Positions 1 to 8,752 of a DNA stretch of 22,134 nt are shown here, one piece after another. The notes under the pieces are model-generated. The model saw nothing but the letters and a program-made list of their open reading frames with translations, ran no database searches and was not told the DNA's origin. Origin of the DNA: Gracilaria caudata. Its lineage: Eukaryota > Rhodophyta > Florideophyceae > Gracilariales > Gracilariaceae. Numbering within the stretch: position 1 is the stretch's first letter; every line of letters begins with the position of its first letter. The stretch spans positions 1-22,134 of the forward strand of contig JASCIV010000378.1 of assembly GCA_030374735.1 (NCBI GenBank). The letters run 5' to 3'. The position numbers and the translations under genes are program-made.

Positions 1-16
1 TGTGTATAAGAGACAG
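1..16 (+). other. Residual Tn5/Nextera mosaic-end adapter
   Basis: The first 16 bases, TGTGTATAAGAGACAG, equal the last 16 bases of the 19-bp Tn5 mosaic end used in Nextera library kits. This is seen directly; the adapter identity is established knowledge. It is almost certainly an untrimmed sequencing adapter at a contig end and not genomic DNA, although a natural match cannot be excluded from the sequence alone. Confidence 0.9.
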
Positions 17-287
17 CCCTCCGCCCGTCCCGCGTCTGCATGCTCTCTTGCTGTTTCACGTGCTCCTCTTGCCGTGCTTATTCTTTCGCGTGTTCTTCGT
101 ACCATCTTCTCTCCTTGTTCTTGTTCGTCGCTCGCGGGTCTGTCCGCCCGCGTGCTCCACTGCGCTTCACGCCGTTGTGTTTGTTCGTCGGCTTGCTCAC
201 TGTGCATCGCTCTCTACCTTGCTTCGCTCGCTCTCGTGAGCGCACTTCGCTCCGTGTATCTGCAACGCGCTCATTGTTCGCCTCTTC

Positions 288-2454
288 ATGGCGCATAATA
301 CATCTCATGCCGTTCGCTCGTACAAGTCCAAGCAGTCTACGGGCTCCGGGGAGTATTCGCGGAAGGACAAGTCTCTTGGACTCCTATGTGGCAAGTAAGT
401 TTCTCATTATCTTCTCCATCCCCTCCCGCCCCGAGCGCGTCAATTGCCATTCTCAATTCTTCGTATCTTTGCCCGCCAACACTCTCCTTCAGCCTCACCT
501 TGATTTCTCGCACTGTCCACCAATTCACGCAGCTAAGTTTGCGATCGCCGCCTCGGTCTAATATGCCAACTCACTTTTCTAACTTAATACTTTTGTTTCC
601 TCTTTTTCTGCTTTACTCCGCAAATGCGCTATGTGCTCCTTGATTCCCTCTTGTATTGTTTTTCCGTCTGTATTGCAACTCGATAACTTTCCGCTCGTAA
701 CACTAAGCTTTGTGCAAGTGTATGGCCAAGAAGAGAATCACGAGATTTGCCTGGATGCCGCTGCAACTACCTTAGGAGTAGAGCGACGACGCATCTACGA
801 CATTGTCAATGTGCTCGAGAGTGTGGGAATGGTAGCCCGCAAAGCTAAAAACTGCTACATTTGGCGAGGTTTCTTATGCATTCACGCTAAGTTGGCAGAT
901 CTGTCAAAGAAGGCGTTCAGCGATCTGTATGGCACACCAGAGGATTTTCGTACCCCGTTGCCATCCCGGAAGAGCTCCAAGAAGTCTGTCACGTCGCGCG
1001 TGAAGCTGGAAACAATGCCTCCCAATCTCGACTTGGAAGATTCGCTCTCACTATCCCAATCTCAGACTATGTCCCAATCTCAATCCCAGAGTCAAAAAGT
1101 AGGCTCCGTGGGTTCTTCGGTGGAGACAGAGGCTGAGATTGATTCTCAACAACCGAGAAGGGCATCGGGTGGTTCTCGAAAGGAAAAATCGTTGGGAGTG
1201 CTTTCACAACGCTTTGTTCAATTGTTTCTGCTGGCTGGTAACGGCGCGGTTTCTTTGGACCAAGCAGCGGTGCAGCTGCTTGGCAGATCACCTTCAGATC
1301 CTCTAGCGGTGAGTCCCGTAGAAGGAGATGCAACAAAACTGTTGAAAACAAAAGTGAGGCGCCTTTATGACATTGCAAATATCCTATCATCACTGCGTCT
1401 TATTGAAAAAGTGCATACTGTCAATCGGAAACCGGCCTTCAAGTGGTTGGGGCCAGAAGAGAGTTCAAACGCGATGACAGCTATGCAACAGGGCGCTACC
1501 CTGCCCGCCAAGCCCGCTGATGAACAGTCCTTGAAACGACCGGCGCGAGCAATTGCAGAGAGAAGCAAGCGAGGTACAAAAAGAAGAAAATCTTTTACGC
1601 GCTTCATAAAAGGTGATGGGGAGGCCGAAACAAAAACAGAACAGAAGAGCCCAACCCAGGCCAACGTGAGTCCCGTTACAGATGCAGGTTTGGCAGAAGT
1701 TGAAAGCAATGAAGGATTCGATGCAGAAACCATGGCGAAGGTGGACTCGGTATTAGACACTTTTCCGGAGTCTTATGCAAAGAAATGGCGGGAATATGTG
1801 AGTTCTGTAAATTCTATGCTAATGCGAGGACAGGTTCGGCGGGAAAAGGCCTATGAATGTATCTCCAGTTTATTGAGTCAAAGCAGTGGAGGAGAGGAAG
1901 AAATACCAGGGGGTAATTCGAGAAAATGCGAGCAGCGAGACAGTTCCAAAGTTACAGCGGACGGTTCAGATTTCCAAGAAGTGACTGCGACGGAACAACT
2001 GTCAGTCATTGGTACTGGCTCGCAGGTGACTCAAGCGTCACCGAGCACCGGAACAACTGCGAAAAAGGGTGAAAAAGTAACTGTGGCGTCGGAGCATGAA
2101 GGACACAGAGAAAAAGACGCCCACACAAATAAAAAAGGGTGCGACACGACGTCTAGTGGTGCTGCTACACGGACCGAAGATGTATCTGGAAGGACAGGAC
2201 AGGAAGGGCCGGTTGTCGTAGACCGCTGGGACAAGGACTTTATCGACAGGTACATGGCCAGAGCGAAGGAGGCGGGGCCGCAGCACCTTCGCGCTGCTGA
2301 GGACTGGTTGTCGACGCTGCGGCAATGGCGGGAATTGTGGCAAGCGCCGTTTGCGACGTTCAACGTAGCGCCAGTGCATGGGGGTGCATCCACTTCGACA
2401 AACGGGGGACGTGCGTTGAGTGCGGTGGCGGTACAAGACAAGAAAGTTAGTTAA
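288..2454 (+). CDS. Atypical E2F transcription factor (E2F7/8 / plant DEL type), two DNA-binding domains
   Basis: Nuclear winged-helix regulator; atypical E2Fs bind E2F sites without a DP partner and usually repress cell-cycle genes. The gene is split: exon 1 is 288-394 (donor GTAAGT at 395), exon 2 is 708-2454, joining in frame to 617 residues. DNA-binding domain 1 covers residues ~24-91, with exon 1 supplying RKDKSLGLLC and exon 2 supplying ERRRIYDIVNVLES. DNA-binding domain 2 covers ~192-283 (SRKEKSLGVLSQRF, KVRRLYDIANILSS). The paired domains, and the absence of a recognisable dimerisation/marked-box or Rb-binding region, define the atypical class. Residues 152-165 hold a dense SQ cluster. 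The C-terminal half is charged, apparently disordered, and unrecognised. An unspliced reading starting at 631 would lose the start of domain 1. The intron's branch site is not obvious. The 17-287 leader is pyrimidine-rich with no other gene seen. Confidence 0.9.
395..707 (+). other. Intron of the E2F gene (313 nt)
   Basis: The donor is AAGTAAGT-like (GTAAGT at 395-400) and the acceptor is CTAAG ending at 707. Exon 1 ends with two bases of a codon and exon 2 supplies the third, giving LLCGNFVQVY, which matches the expected spacing of the first E2F helix. The intron is T/C-rich with stop codons in the joining frame. An acceptor at 718 was tested and breaks the frame. Confidence 0.8.
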
Positions 2455-2481
2455 AACCAAGTGTACATGTTAACGTGAACA

Positions 2482-2529
2482 GTTGCGCCGTGCATGCGTT
2501 GCGCCGTGCGTGCGTGGCGCCATGCGTGC
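2482..2529. repeat. 16-nt tandem repeat, three copies
   Basis: Three consecutive 16-nt units (2482-2497, 2498-2513, 2514-2529) of the form GTTGCGCCGTGCRTGC, the third with two further changes. It lies just after the E2F stop codon, in the 464-bp gap between the convergent E2F and ATP sulfurylase genes. The same gap has a 7-bp perfect hairpin at 2726-2742 (CCTGCCG, loop CTG). No gene is supported in 2455-2918. Confidence 0.8.
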
Positions 2530-2918
2530 GTGACCTCTCTAAGTAAGCTAGCCTCGTACTGTAGAAACACTAACAACAGCTGCGTAGCGCAGCGAAAGTG
2601 CCTGACCCATCGTAAAAGCTTTCACGCATCTTGACCTTTATTGGCAGAAACTCCGCGCGCTGAGACGTCCCCACACACGCACTCGACCCTCACAAGAATG
2701 CATTGCGCGTAGGCATTGCGCATGGCCTGCCGCTGCGGCAGGTATCGCACTGTAACCTTACGCGTGGGGGAGCACCATGCATGGCTTACACTACAAGAAG
2801 CAATCCCGAATCCGCCTCCATCGCGATGTTGTTTGGCTACGCAGGTTGGACGGCAATCGCGCCCTGCTGTCGCTTGCGCGCGATGCGCAGCGTTTTGAGT
2901 AGCCCCCGTAGCGCATGC

Positions 2919-4178
2919 TCACGCCTTCATCGCGTTCTTCGTCTGGTAGTATTGGATCAGGATTTCCGCGGTGGTCGGACGCATCACGCGATCGTCTGGC
3001 TTCTCGCCACGGTTCAACATCTCACGCACCTTAGTGCCGGAGATGCTCACCGATTTCTTGTCCTTATTATCAGCCACGAGTCCGACGCGACCCAGTTCCT
3101 CAAAGTATGCGGCGAAACCGACATTCACAGTCTTGATCGACAACTGTCCGCCCAAGTTGGAGAACACCTCCTGCGCATCAAAGTCGCCCCAAATCGGCGA
3201 CTTGTCATCGAAAGGAGCGTCGGCGTGCTTGCGGCCAATGATAAAGTTGGTCAAGCCAAGGTTCTGACGGTAGATGGCATGCATGACAGCCTCCGAGGGG
3301 CCGCCATAGAACATTCGCATGTCCAATCCAGCCAAGGTAACCTGTTCCTTAAGGTTCTGGCTCTTGGACTTCCACAGTTCCTCGTCCATATCTCCCTCTC
3401 CCAAATAACCCTCATCAATGAGTTTAGCATAGGTTTCCATCCTGGTCTTCGCAGGGACGTCATCGCCCTTGAGCTGACCAACCAACGGGTTCAGGAATAC
3501 ACCAATCTTTTTCTCATCACCCAGGGCCTTGAGCAGGGACTCGGCGCCGTATACGAGCGCATACTCGTGTGCCCTGTGAAGCGGGTTGCGTGTCTGGAAC
3601 GCAATAGAAGCACCGAAGCCCTTCTGCTCCAGGTAGGCCCTCATCTTCTTCGGGGAGAAGATACGATCCTTGAATTCTCTGGAGTCCTCATAAGGCAGAA
3701 GCGAAATCTCGCCACCAATCATAGTAGAGCGATCGTCGGTCATCCACAGACGGGCACCAGGGTGGTCCACACGCTCAGTGCCGTACACCGCCTTGATGAA
3801 GGCAGCCTTGTCCCATTCAAAGAGCGAGGACACTTCCATGACACCAAAGACCTTGCCGCTTGACTCTGAGTACAGAGCAACCTTGGCGCCTTCGGGGGAG
3901 ACTCGCGCCTCCTCAGCAGTGACTGGCAAGCAGATCGGGATGGTCCACGCCCACTTAGCGCCGTTGCGCACAATGCACTTAGAGGTAAGCACTGAGTCAT
4001 AGTCGTCCTTGACCATGGGGCCTGTCAGTGGGGAGAGGGTGCCATCGGCAATTCGATAGAGGGAGGTCATGTCCACATCATTGACAACAATCTTGGGGAG
4101 GGTTTCAGCGTCTGGGATCTCGTTGACGATACGGTCAACCAACTCACCGCCTCCGTGCACTGGGGAAATGGTAGCCAT
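2919..4178 (-). CDS. ATP sulfurylase (sulfate adenylyltransferase)
   Basis: Makes adenosine 5'-phosphosulfate and pyrophosphate from ATP and sulfate, the first step of sulfate assimilation. The chosen ATG at 4178 gives 419 residues. An N-terminal PUA-like part (HGGGELVDR at ~8-16) precedes the catalytic domain, with the nucleotide-binding QTRNPLHRAH motif at 195-204 (the HxxH signature), LNPLVGQLKGDD at 229-240, a GRKHADAP loop at 315-322 where many relatives have GRDHAG, and a C-terminal ISGTKVREML at 379-388. No APS kinase domain is fused. The motif set resembles the bacterial/archaeal single-domain Sat branch more than the fungal enzyme. The frame stays open upstream to an ATG at 4532, adding 118 Ser/Pro/Arg-rich residues that could be an organelle leader. 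A CCAAT box at 4521-4525 argues that this stretch is mostly promoter and 5' UTR, but the start is not settled. Confidence 0.93.
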   Translation of the reverse strand: MATISPVHGGGELVDRIVNEIPDAETLPKIVVNDVDMTSLYRIADGTLSPLTGPMVKDDYDSVLTSKCIVRNGAKWAWTIPICLPVTAEEARVSPEGAKVALYSESSGKVFGVMEVSSLFEWDKAAFIKAVYGTERVDHPGARLWMTDDRSTMIGGEISLLPYEDSREFKDRIFSPKKMRAYLEQKGFGASIAFQTRNPLHRAHEYALVYGAESLLKALGDEKKIGVFLNPLVGQLKGDDVPAKTRMETYAKLIDEGYLGEGDMDEELWKSKSQNLKEQVTLAGLDMRMFYGGPSEAVMHAIYRQNLGLTNFIIGRKHADAPFDDKSPIWGDFDAQEVFSNLGGQLSIKTVNVGFAAYFEELGRVGLVADNKDKKSVSISGTKVREMLNRGEKPDDRVMRPTTAEILIQYYQTKNAMKA

Positions 4179-4877
4179 CGTAATTGAAGAGTATGTCCGA
4201 AGGGGATAAGCAGGCGGTACAGATGATATGAAGGGCAGCGAAGCTGGCGCGCGTTGTGGATATTGACAGAGTCGGGCACAAGGAAGACGTGAGACGAAAC
4301 GCGGACAGAAGGAAAGGCTGAAAAAGTGCGGCGGAGTACAGTGTGAGCAGGTCTGACGGTAAGGACGCGGTCGACGGTGGGGGAGAGGCGCGCATGGCGC
4401 TGATAAAGAGTGCGGATCAGCGAACGCGCCAATGTAATTCGCAGCGGAGATAGATTTACGGTTAATTTCAGGAAGCATGTGATACTGCGTCACTTTCCGT
4501 TTCACAGAGCAGTGCGTGGACCAATCACGCAATGCGGCGTTGTTCGCACTCGCTGCTGACGCACTGTAGCGAAGTGCCGCCGCCGAAACGAAAGGCGGCT
4601 TAATGTCAAACGATCGACGCGGCGATCAAACGCAAGCGCCCGTTAAAGCGACGGCTGAGCTTCGGCGCTTCCGCTTCGTTCGCCCGAGCACGGACATGCG
4701 CCGTCCTCCCAAATAATGCCAAATAATGCGGCGGCACTGCGACTGATCCGCTTCGAATCGCTATTTTTTTCGCCCATTCCCAGGTATCCTCGGTGAAGTT
4801 ACAAAGGTGCGCTGCACCGTTGCACCGCATTGCAGCGGTGTCAGCATTTCGCACCGAATCGAATCTGCCAAATTATG

Positions 4878-4956
4878 CAGCCAATTTGTCTGGCTCCCAA
4901 TAAATTGGATTCTCAGCTGCGCTTCAATTGAAACAAACAAGTCAATGCAAAATAAG
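4878..4956 (+). repeat. 79-bp dispersed repeat, copy A
   Basis: Aligns without gaps to 9384-9462: by hand count 70 of 79 positions are identical. Both copies begin CAGCCAATTT and share a CCAATTT...AAATTGG inverted repeat with a 14-nt loop and a run TGCGCTTCAATTGAAACAAA. No coding potential was seen. It may be a short interspersed element remnant or a shared CCAAT-rich regulatory module. Confidence 0.88.
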
Positions 4957-4959
4957 ATA

Positions 4960-4980
4960 ATACAGAATATTATTCTGTAT
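4960..4980. repeat. Perfect 10-bp inverted repeat (palindrome)
   Basis: ATACAGAATA, a single T, then TATTCTGTAT: ten paired bases around one central base. It begins three bases after the end of repeat copy A. Copy B is followed by only weakly similar sequence, so the palindrome is not clearly part of the repeat. Confidence 0.8.
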
Positions 4981-6515
4981 CCTATTTATCTTCTACGCCC
5001 CCAGAACATCGACGATGCCTTCTCGCGGCGTAAGAGTACTCGCTCTTCTCAGTTTCTATTGGGGTAAGACATACCAGGGGTTGGCTTTGTCACAAGTGGA
5101 CTTCCTCTATATGCTCGTCCCAGCTGTCATTGTGCGAGAAGTATGAGGAGGTGGAATTTTTCTTCGTCATGGATTCCGTGGGAAGGTGTTTGTCACTGAA
5201 ACAGAATCATGTCGTTCATCTTGTAAGTGCTGTGGCGGGATTTTCCGCCTTTTTTGCAGCAGAAGCCGCTCTTCGTGAGAGCTGCAGACAAGAACAGGAA
5301 GCGGCATGGAATCCCCAAGCAGGGATTGTGAGATTGCTTAGATGTCCCTGGTTTATGAATAGGAACCCATCGAGAGGGTGGGTCGATGTAGTCCATGCTT
5401 GCAAGAGTAAGGAAAAGGACATTTAACGTGAGCATTTGTCACAGCCATCTCTTATGGCTTCTGGATCCATCGACAGAATCTGCCAACTTTTGATGGCGGA
5501 CACAAAGAGAATGGTTCTTCATATGTTTCAGCGTACTCCTGTGCGCCTGTAGCCCGTGAATCTTCCATTCCGTTTCGCACGATCCATAAATTAACCTCTC
5601 CCAGTAAGGATTAAATCTCTCTTCCGAGAGCGACGTATACTCTGTCACTCTCTGAATATGCAGTGCAAATTAAAAAGGAACGCAGCAGCATTCAGGCTCG
5701 GGTATATCTGGCGGGGGGCACTGGTTCGGTTCTTGGCACGTGCATCAGTAATGCTTCGGGACAGAACTGTAGTACCCTTTTCCATCATCGTAATGAGGCA
5801 TTGATTACGAATCGCGATGGGGGCGCCATAATATCAGCAAAAGCTGCCTTCTCAGCGGAAACCGGAGATCCGGGCAATCATCTTCTCAAGGCTGTAAGAC
5901 AGGGACTAGCGGTACCGAATGATTCGACCTGGAATATACGGGCCATGGTTCGTTCCTATGCCACGCCAACTTGCCTCTGAGCTTGGAAACAAATTGATAA
6001 GAAACGTGGGCCCGACGTGGAAACACAAACTTGTGTGGCTTGCTTTTCAAGCGTTGGGAATGCTGTTGATCGATCGAAGTTTGTGGCTCTTTACCCCATC
6101 GGTGTTGTCTAATGTTTCGGCCGTACACTCTATCTCGAGAAAACGATGTCCGCACCGGAAAGCCGGCGTTCTGCAATCGGTCGCCGCAGCTGCAACTGAG
6201 TGACGATCGACACGCGCCAGCAATGGCGCGCACTGCGCGCCGCGCAGGCTGGGCGGCGCAGCAGGCTATTGGTCCCGTTTGGGTCTTGAAATCTTTGTTT
6301 GCTCCAGCAATGCGTCCCTGCTGTCGGCGAGCACGACGTACGTAAACGGCAGCGCTTACAATTATTGCTAACGGAGTTCGTTAAACGAACAGGTGCCACT
6401 CACTCTCTTCGCCATTCATGCTCGTCGACAACAGCAAGCGCTCACGAGGCCTTTTTGGCGCACGCAGCCGCATCGTGCGTCTCCCCCACTCACCAACTCA
6501 CCACGATCTCGCCGC

Positions 6516-7871
6516 ATGCATTCCGAAGCGCACCGTAACCTCGTCGTCGCGCGTCGCCCCCGCACCAACGGCCTCTCCGCTGCGCGCGCGTCGACCCAAT
6601 TGCAGCTGACATCTACCATCCTCGGCACTGGGTCGTTCAGCACCGTTCACTTGGGCACGCTGCACGGCATCCCCGTGGCGGCAAAGCGAAGTTTGCAAGC
6701 AAACGCCGACTCCAAAATCCATCTTCGTACTGAAGGGCGTCATCACAGACACTTGCGGCACCCATGTATCATACAGTTTTTCGACATACTGGAACTTCCG
6801 TCATCACAACCACCCAACCATGACTTGGTGCTGGTCACCGAATACATGAGGGGCGGCTCCCTCTTCCACGCATTGGGCGAGTTGCGAGACGAGGGAGTCG
6901 ACGCGATGGCGCTGGAATCGCTGCTTCGTGTAGCCAGACAAGCAGCGCACGCGCTCTCATACTTGCACTCCCAAAACATTTCTTACGGAGATATGAAGAG
7001 TATGAACATCTTGCTTTCCGAAAAGGTGCACATTCAAGATGCTTCGTTCGCCAACGGCACGCAGGCCAAATTATGTGACTTCGGCCTTTCCATCAATCAC
7101 AATCAGCCACACGAGGCGCACAGCAGTAGCGATCGACGCGCACCGCAAGGAACGTATGCGTATCTCGCACCAGAGGCGTTCAGTGGGCTACAGACGCACG
7201 ATGAGAGCGCTGCAAAAGCAGCCGATGTGTACGCATTAGGCGTAGTTTTGTGGGAACTGGCCACGCTGCAAAAACCGTGGGCGCAAAAGAAGCCGCTCCA
7301 ATTGATCCATCTGGTGGCCAAAGAAGGCCTACGACCGAGTTGGCCGTCTGCGCTGAATGTACCGTGCGCTTACGTCAAGTTAGTCGAGCGTTGCTGGCAA
7401 CATGACGCGCTGAGAAGACCTACGATGCATGAAATATGTGACGAACTGGACCACATGTATGCACGGCTCAGCACGGACGGCATGACTGGTTATTCCACGG
7501 ACTGTGCAGGATGTAACCTGGATGATTTGGCCGATTTGGAAGCCATCGACGTGCACGATGAGAGTGACGAGGAGCAATCGGAGACGGACGAGAGGTCGGA
7601 CGAGCGCGTGGATTGGTCGTCAGGCCTCATCAAGCCGGTGCAGTCTGTTCGACTGTCGGCGGAGGAAGTGCTACACATGTGTGACAGCTGGAGCGAAGTG
7701 GCGTCGGAGGTGACGCACGCGTCGGTGGCGCGACGACAGTACGACGTACCGATGGACGCGTTGGACGAGGCCGCGATGGAACGCGAGTTGCGGCTGCTGG
7801 AGGAGAGGGACAGTGCCTGCGGCTTGGAGGTGCTGGGGATCCCATTGCGGCGCAGAGGAGCGTTTGTGTAA
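6516..7871 (+). CDS. Protein kinase, TKL-like, with non-RD (YGD) catalytic loop
   Basis: Predicted Ser/Thr kinase of 451 residues. The frame is open upstream but the first ATG is at 6516. Kinase domain ~33-318: glycine loop GTGSFSTV at 37-44, VAAK lysine at 57, candidate helix-C Glu at 73, catalytic loop YGDMKSMNIL at 157-166 (Asp159, Lys161, Asn164), DFG at 188-190, LAPE at 217-220, subdomain IX DVYALGVVLWELA at 238-250 and CWQHDALRRPT at 293-303. The last two features fit the tyrosine-kinase-like group. HRD is replaced by YGD, so the usual arginine that contacts the activation-loop phosphate is missing, but the catalytic residues remain and activity is expected. The C-terminal tail (~333-451) is acidic, with no domain recognised and no membrane segment. 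Substrate and pathway are unknown. Confidence 0.9.
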   Translation: MHSEAHRNLVVARRPRTNGLSAARASTQLQLTSTILGTGSFSTVHLGTLHGIPVAAKRSLQANADSKIHLRTEGRHHRHLRHPCIIQFFDILELPSSQPPNHDLVLVTEYMRGGSLFHALGELRDEGVDAMALESLLRVARQAAHALSYLHSQNISYGDMKSMNILLSEKVHIQDASFANGTQAKLCDFGLSINHNQPHEAHSSSDRRAPQGTYAYLAPEAFSGLQTHDESAAKAADVYALGVVLWELATLQKPWAQKKPLQLIHLVAKEGLRPSWPSALNVPCAYVKLVERCWQHDALRRPTMHEICDELDHMYARLSTDGMTGYSTDCAGCNLDDLADLEAIDVHDESDEEQSETDERSDERVDWSSGLIKPVQSVRLSAEEVLHMCDSWSEVASEVTHASVARRQYDVPMDALDEAAMERELRLLEERDSACGLEVLGIPLRRRGAFV

Positions 7872-8148
7872 CTTCAGGTTTTTGGCATGTTTTTCCGGAA
7901 AGCTGATTTTTGAAGTTACGTGTACTGTATGATAGGTAGTTTCGAGAGACGTACCTACGATCATCTTGTAAATGAGATCGCATGGAGATCAGCGTCGATT
8001 TTGGGGCGCTGCGCGGCGTAAACGCGACAGAGCATCGGTGATCGGGCCACGCAGACAGGCTGGCAAAGTGCACTGTCGTTGGTACGCGACCGTTGAGCGG
8101 CTTACGAGCAGAGCAGCGCGATCTGCAGCGTGCGCGTGCGACCATAAA

Positions 8149-8752
8149 ATGGCATTCATCTGTGTGGCACCGACGAGGCTCTCCGCGAAAGTTGGCGCAA
8201 CTCGCAGTGAAGTGACAGTGTGCCGTATCAGTCGCGCCGATCGCAGTGGCGTACGCAGCTTTGATCGCCGCTCGTTCATTCGCACGTTGTTGTTGACGGG
8301 CTCGGTCAGCGTTGCACAAATCAACATGGCGAGCGCAGCGCCGCAGGTACAGAAGGAGGACGTGGTGGTGGGCACGGGTGCGGGCTTCAAGTCCGGCGAC
8401 AATCTGCACGTGCACTACACTCTGACGCTGAACAGCTTTGACAGCGCACAGGTGATCGACAGCTCGAGGAAGCGCGGGCGGCCGTTCCAGTAAGTTGAGA
8501 GCGCGCACTTGCGAGTTCTGCGCGTGGGAGGACGAGCGAACTAACCGATTTTGGGACTGTGACAGGTATGGGTACGACACGGGGTCGGTGATCAAGGGGT
8601 GGGACCAGGGCGTGGAGGGTATGAAGGTGGGCGGGCGGCGCCGGCTGGTGATCCCGTCGGAGCTGGGGTACGGTGCGCGCGGCGCGGGCGGCGTGATCCC
8701 GCCCAACGCCACGCTGTACTTCGACATCGAGCTGCTCAAGGTGGGCTATTAG
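8149..8752 (+). CDS. FKBP-type peptidyl-prolyl isomerase, thylakoid-lumen targeted
   Basis: Cis-trans prolyl isomerase likely acting in the thylakoid lumen. Exons 8149-8489 and 8566-8752 join in frame to 175 residues. The leader MAFICVAPTR looks like a plastid transit peptide. It is followed by twin arginines (Arg40-Arg41, DRRSFIRTLLL), a hydrophobic stretch and a likely cleavage site at MASA|A (~60-64), i.e. a Tat lumen signal. The FKBP domain spans ~70-174: VIDSS at 102-106, SVIKGWD at 121-127, GMKVGGRRRLVIP at 132-144, LGYG at 147-150 and GVIPPNATLYFDIELLKV at 156-173. The binding-pocket residues corresponding to human FKBP12 Asp37, Val55, Ile56, Trp59 and Tyr82 appear present. The frame is open upstream to 7972, but the 8149 ATG gives the better transit peptide. 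The 277-bp gap after the kinase gene is too short for much beyond its promoter. Confidence 0.92.
8490..8565 (+). other. Intron of the first FKBP gene (76 nt)
   Basis: GTAAGT donor at 8490-8495, branch-like CTAAC at 8541-8545, and GACAG acceptor ending at 8565. Splicing joins CA to G, giving PFQYGYDTGSVIKGW, the expected continuous FKBP core. Without splicing a stop (TAA) is met at the donor. Confidence 0.92.

Larger units (their letters stand above)
4179..6515. other. Long intergenic region, no supported gene
   Basis: This 2.3-kb stretch separates the divergent ATP sulfurylase and kinase genes. It carries a 79-bp repeat copy (4878-4956), a perfect palindrome (4960-4980), a doubled CCAAATAATG (4709-4728), a small hairpin (CACCGC/GCGGTG at 4823-4840) and a GC-rich inverted repeat at 6225-6241 (GGCGCGCA C TGCGCGCC). 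Short reading frames at 5015-5143, 5130-5426, 5439-5648 (minus) and 5663-5980 have no recognisable domain. That at 5015-5143 has a hydrophobic, membrane-like C-terminal half, so a gene relic is possible but not supported. Confidence 0.6.

Noticed and set aside
40..561. 173-codon plus-strand frame at the left end
   Set aside because: Runs through E2F exon 1 and its intron in a different frame and starts next to the adapter; Ser/Arg/Cys-rich without motifs.
2703..3863. 386-codon plus-strand frame opposite ATP sulfurylase
   Set aside because: It lies antisense to a clear enzyme gene with all its motifs; the frame is a shadow.
4740..4775. CTTCGAATCGC followed by a T run, tRNA 3' half-like
   Set aside because: The T-stem does not pair and no cloverleaf could be formed.
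6454..6461. TTTGGCGC E2F consensus site upstream of the kinase ATG, suggesting control by the E2F in this window
   Set aside because: The degenerate 8-mer is expected two to three times by chance in 22 kb; one hit is not evidence.
7630..8739. 369-codon minus-strand frame opposite the kinase end and FKBP
   Set aside because: Shadow of two well-supported plus-strand genes; no domain in its translation.
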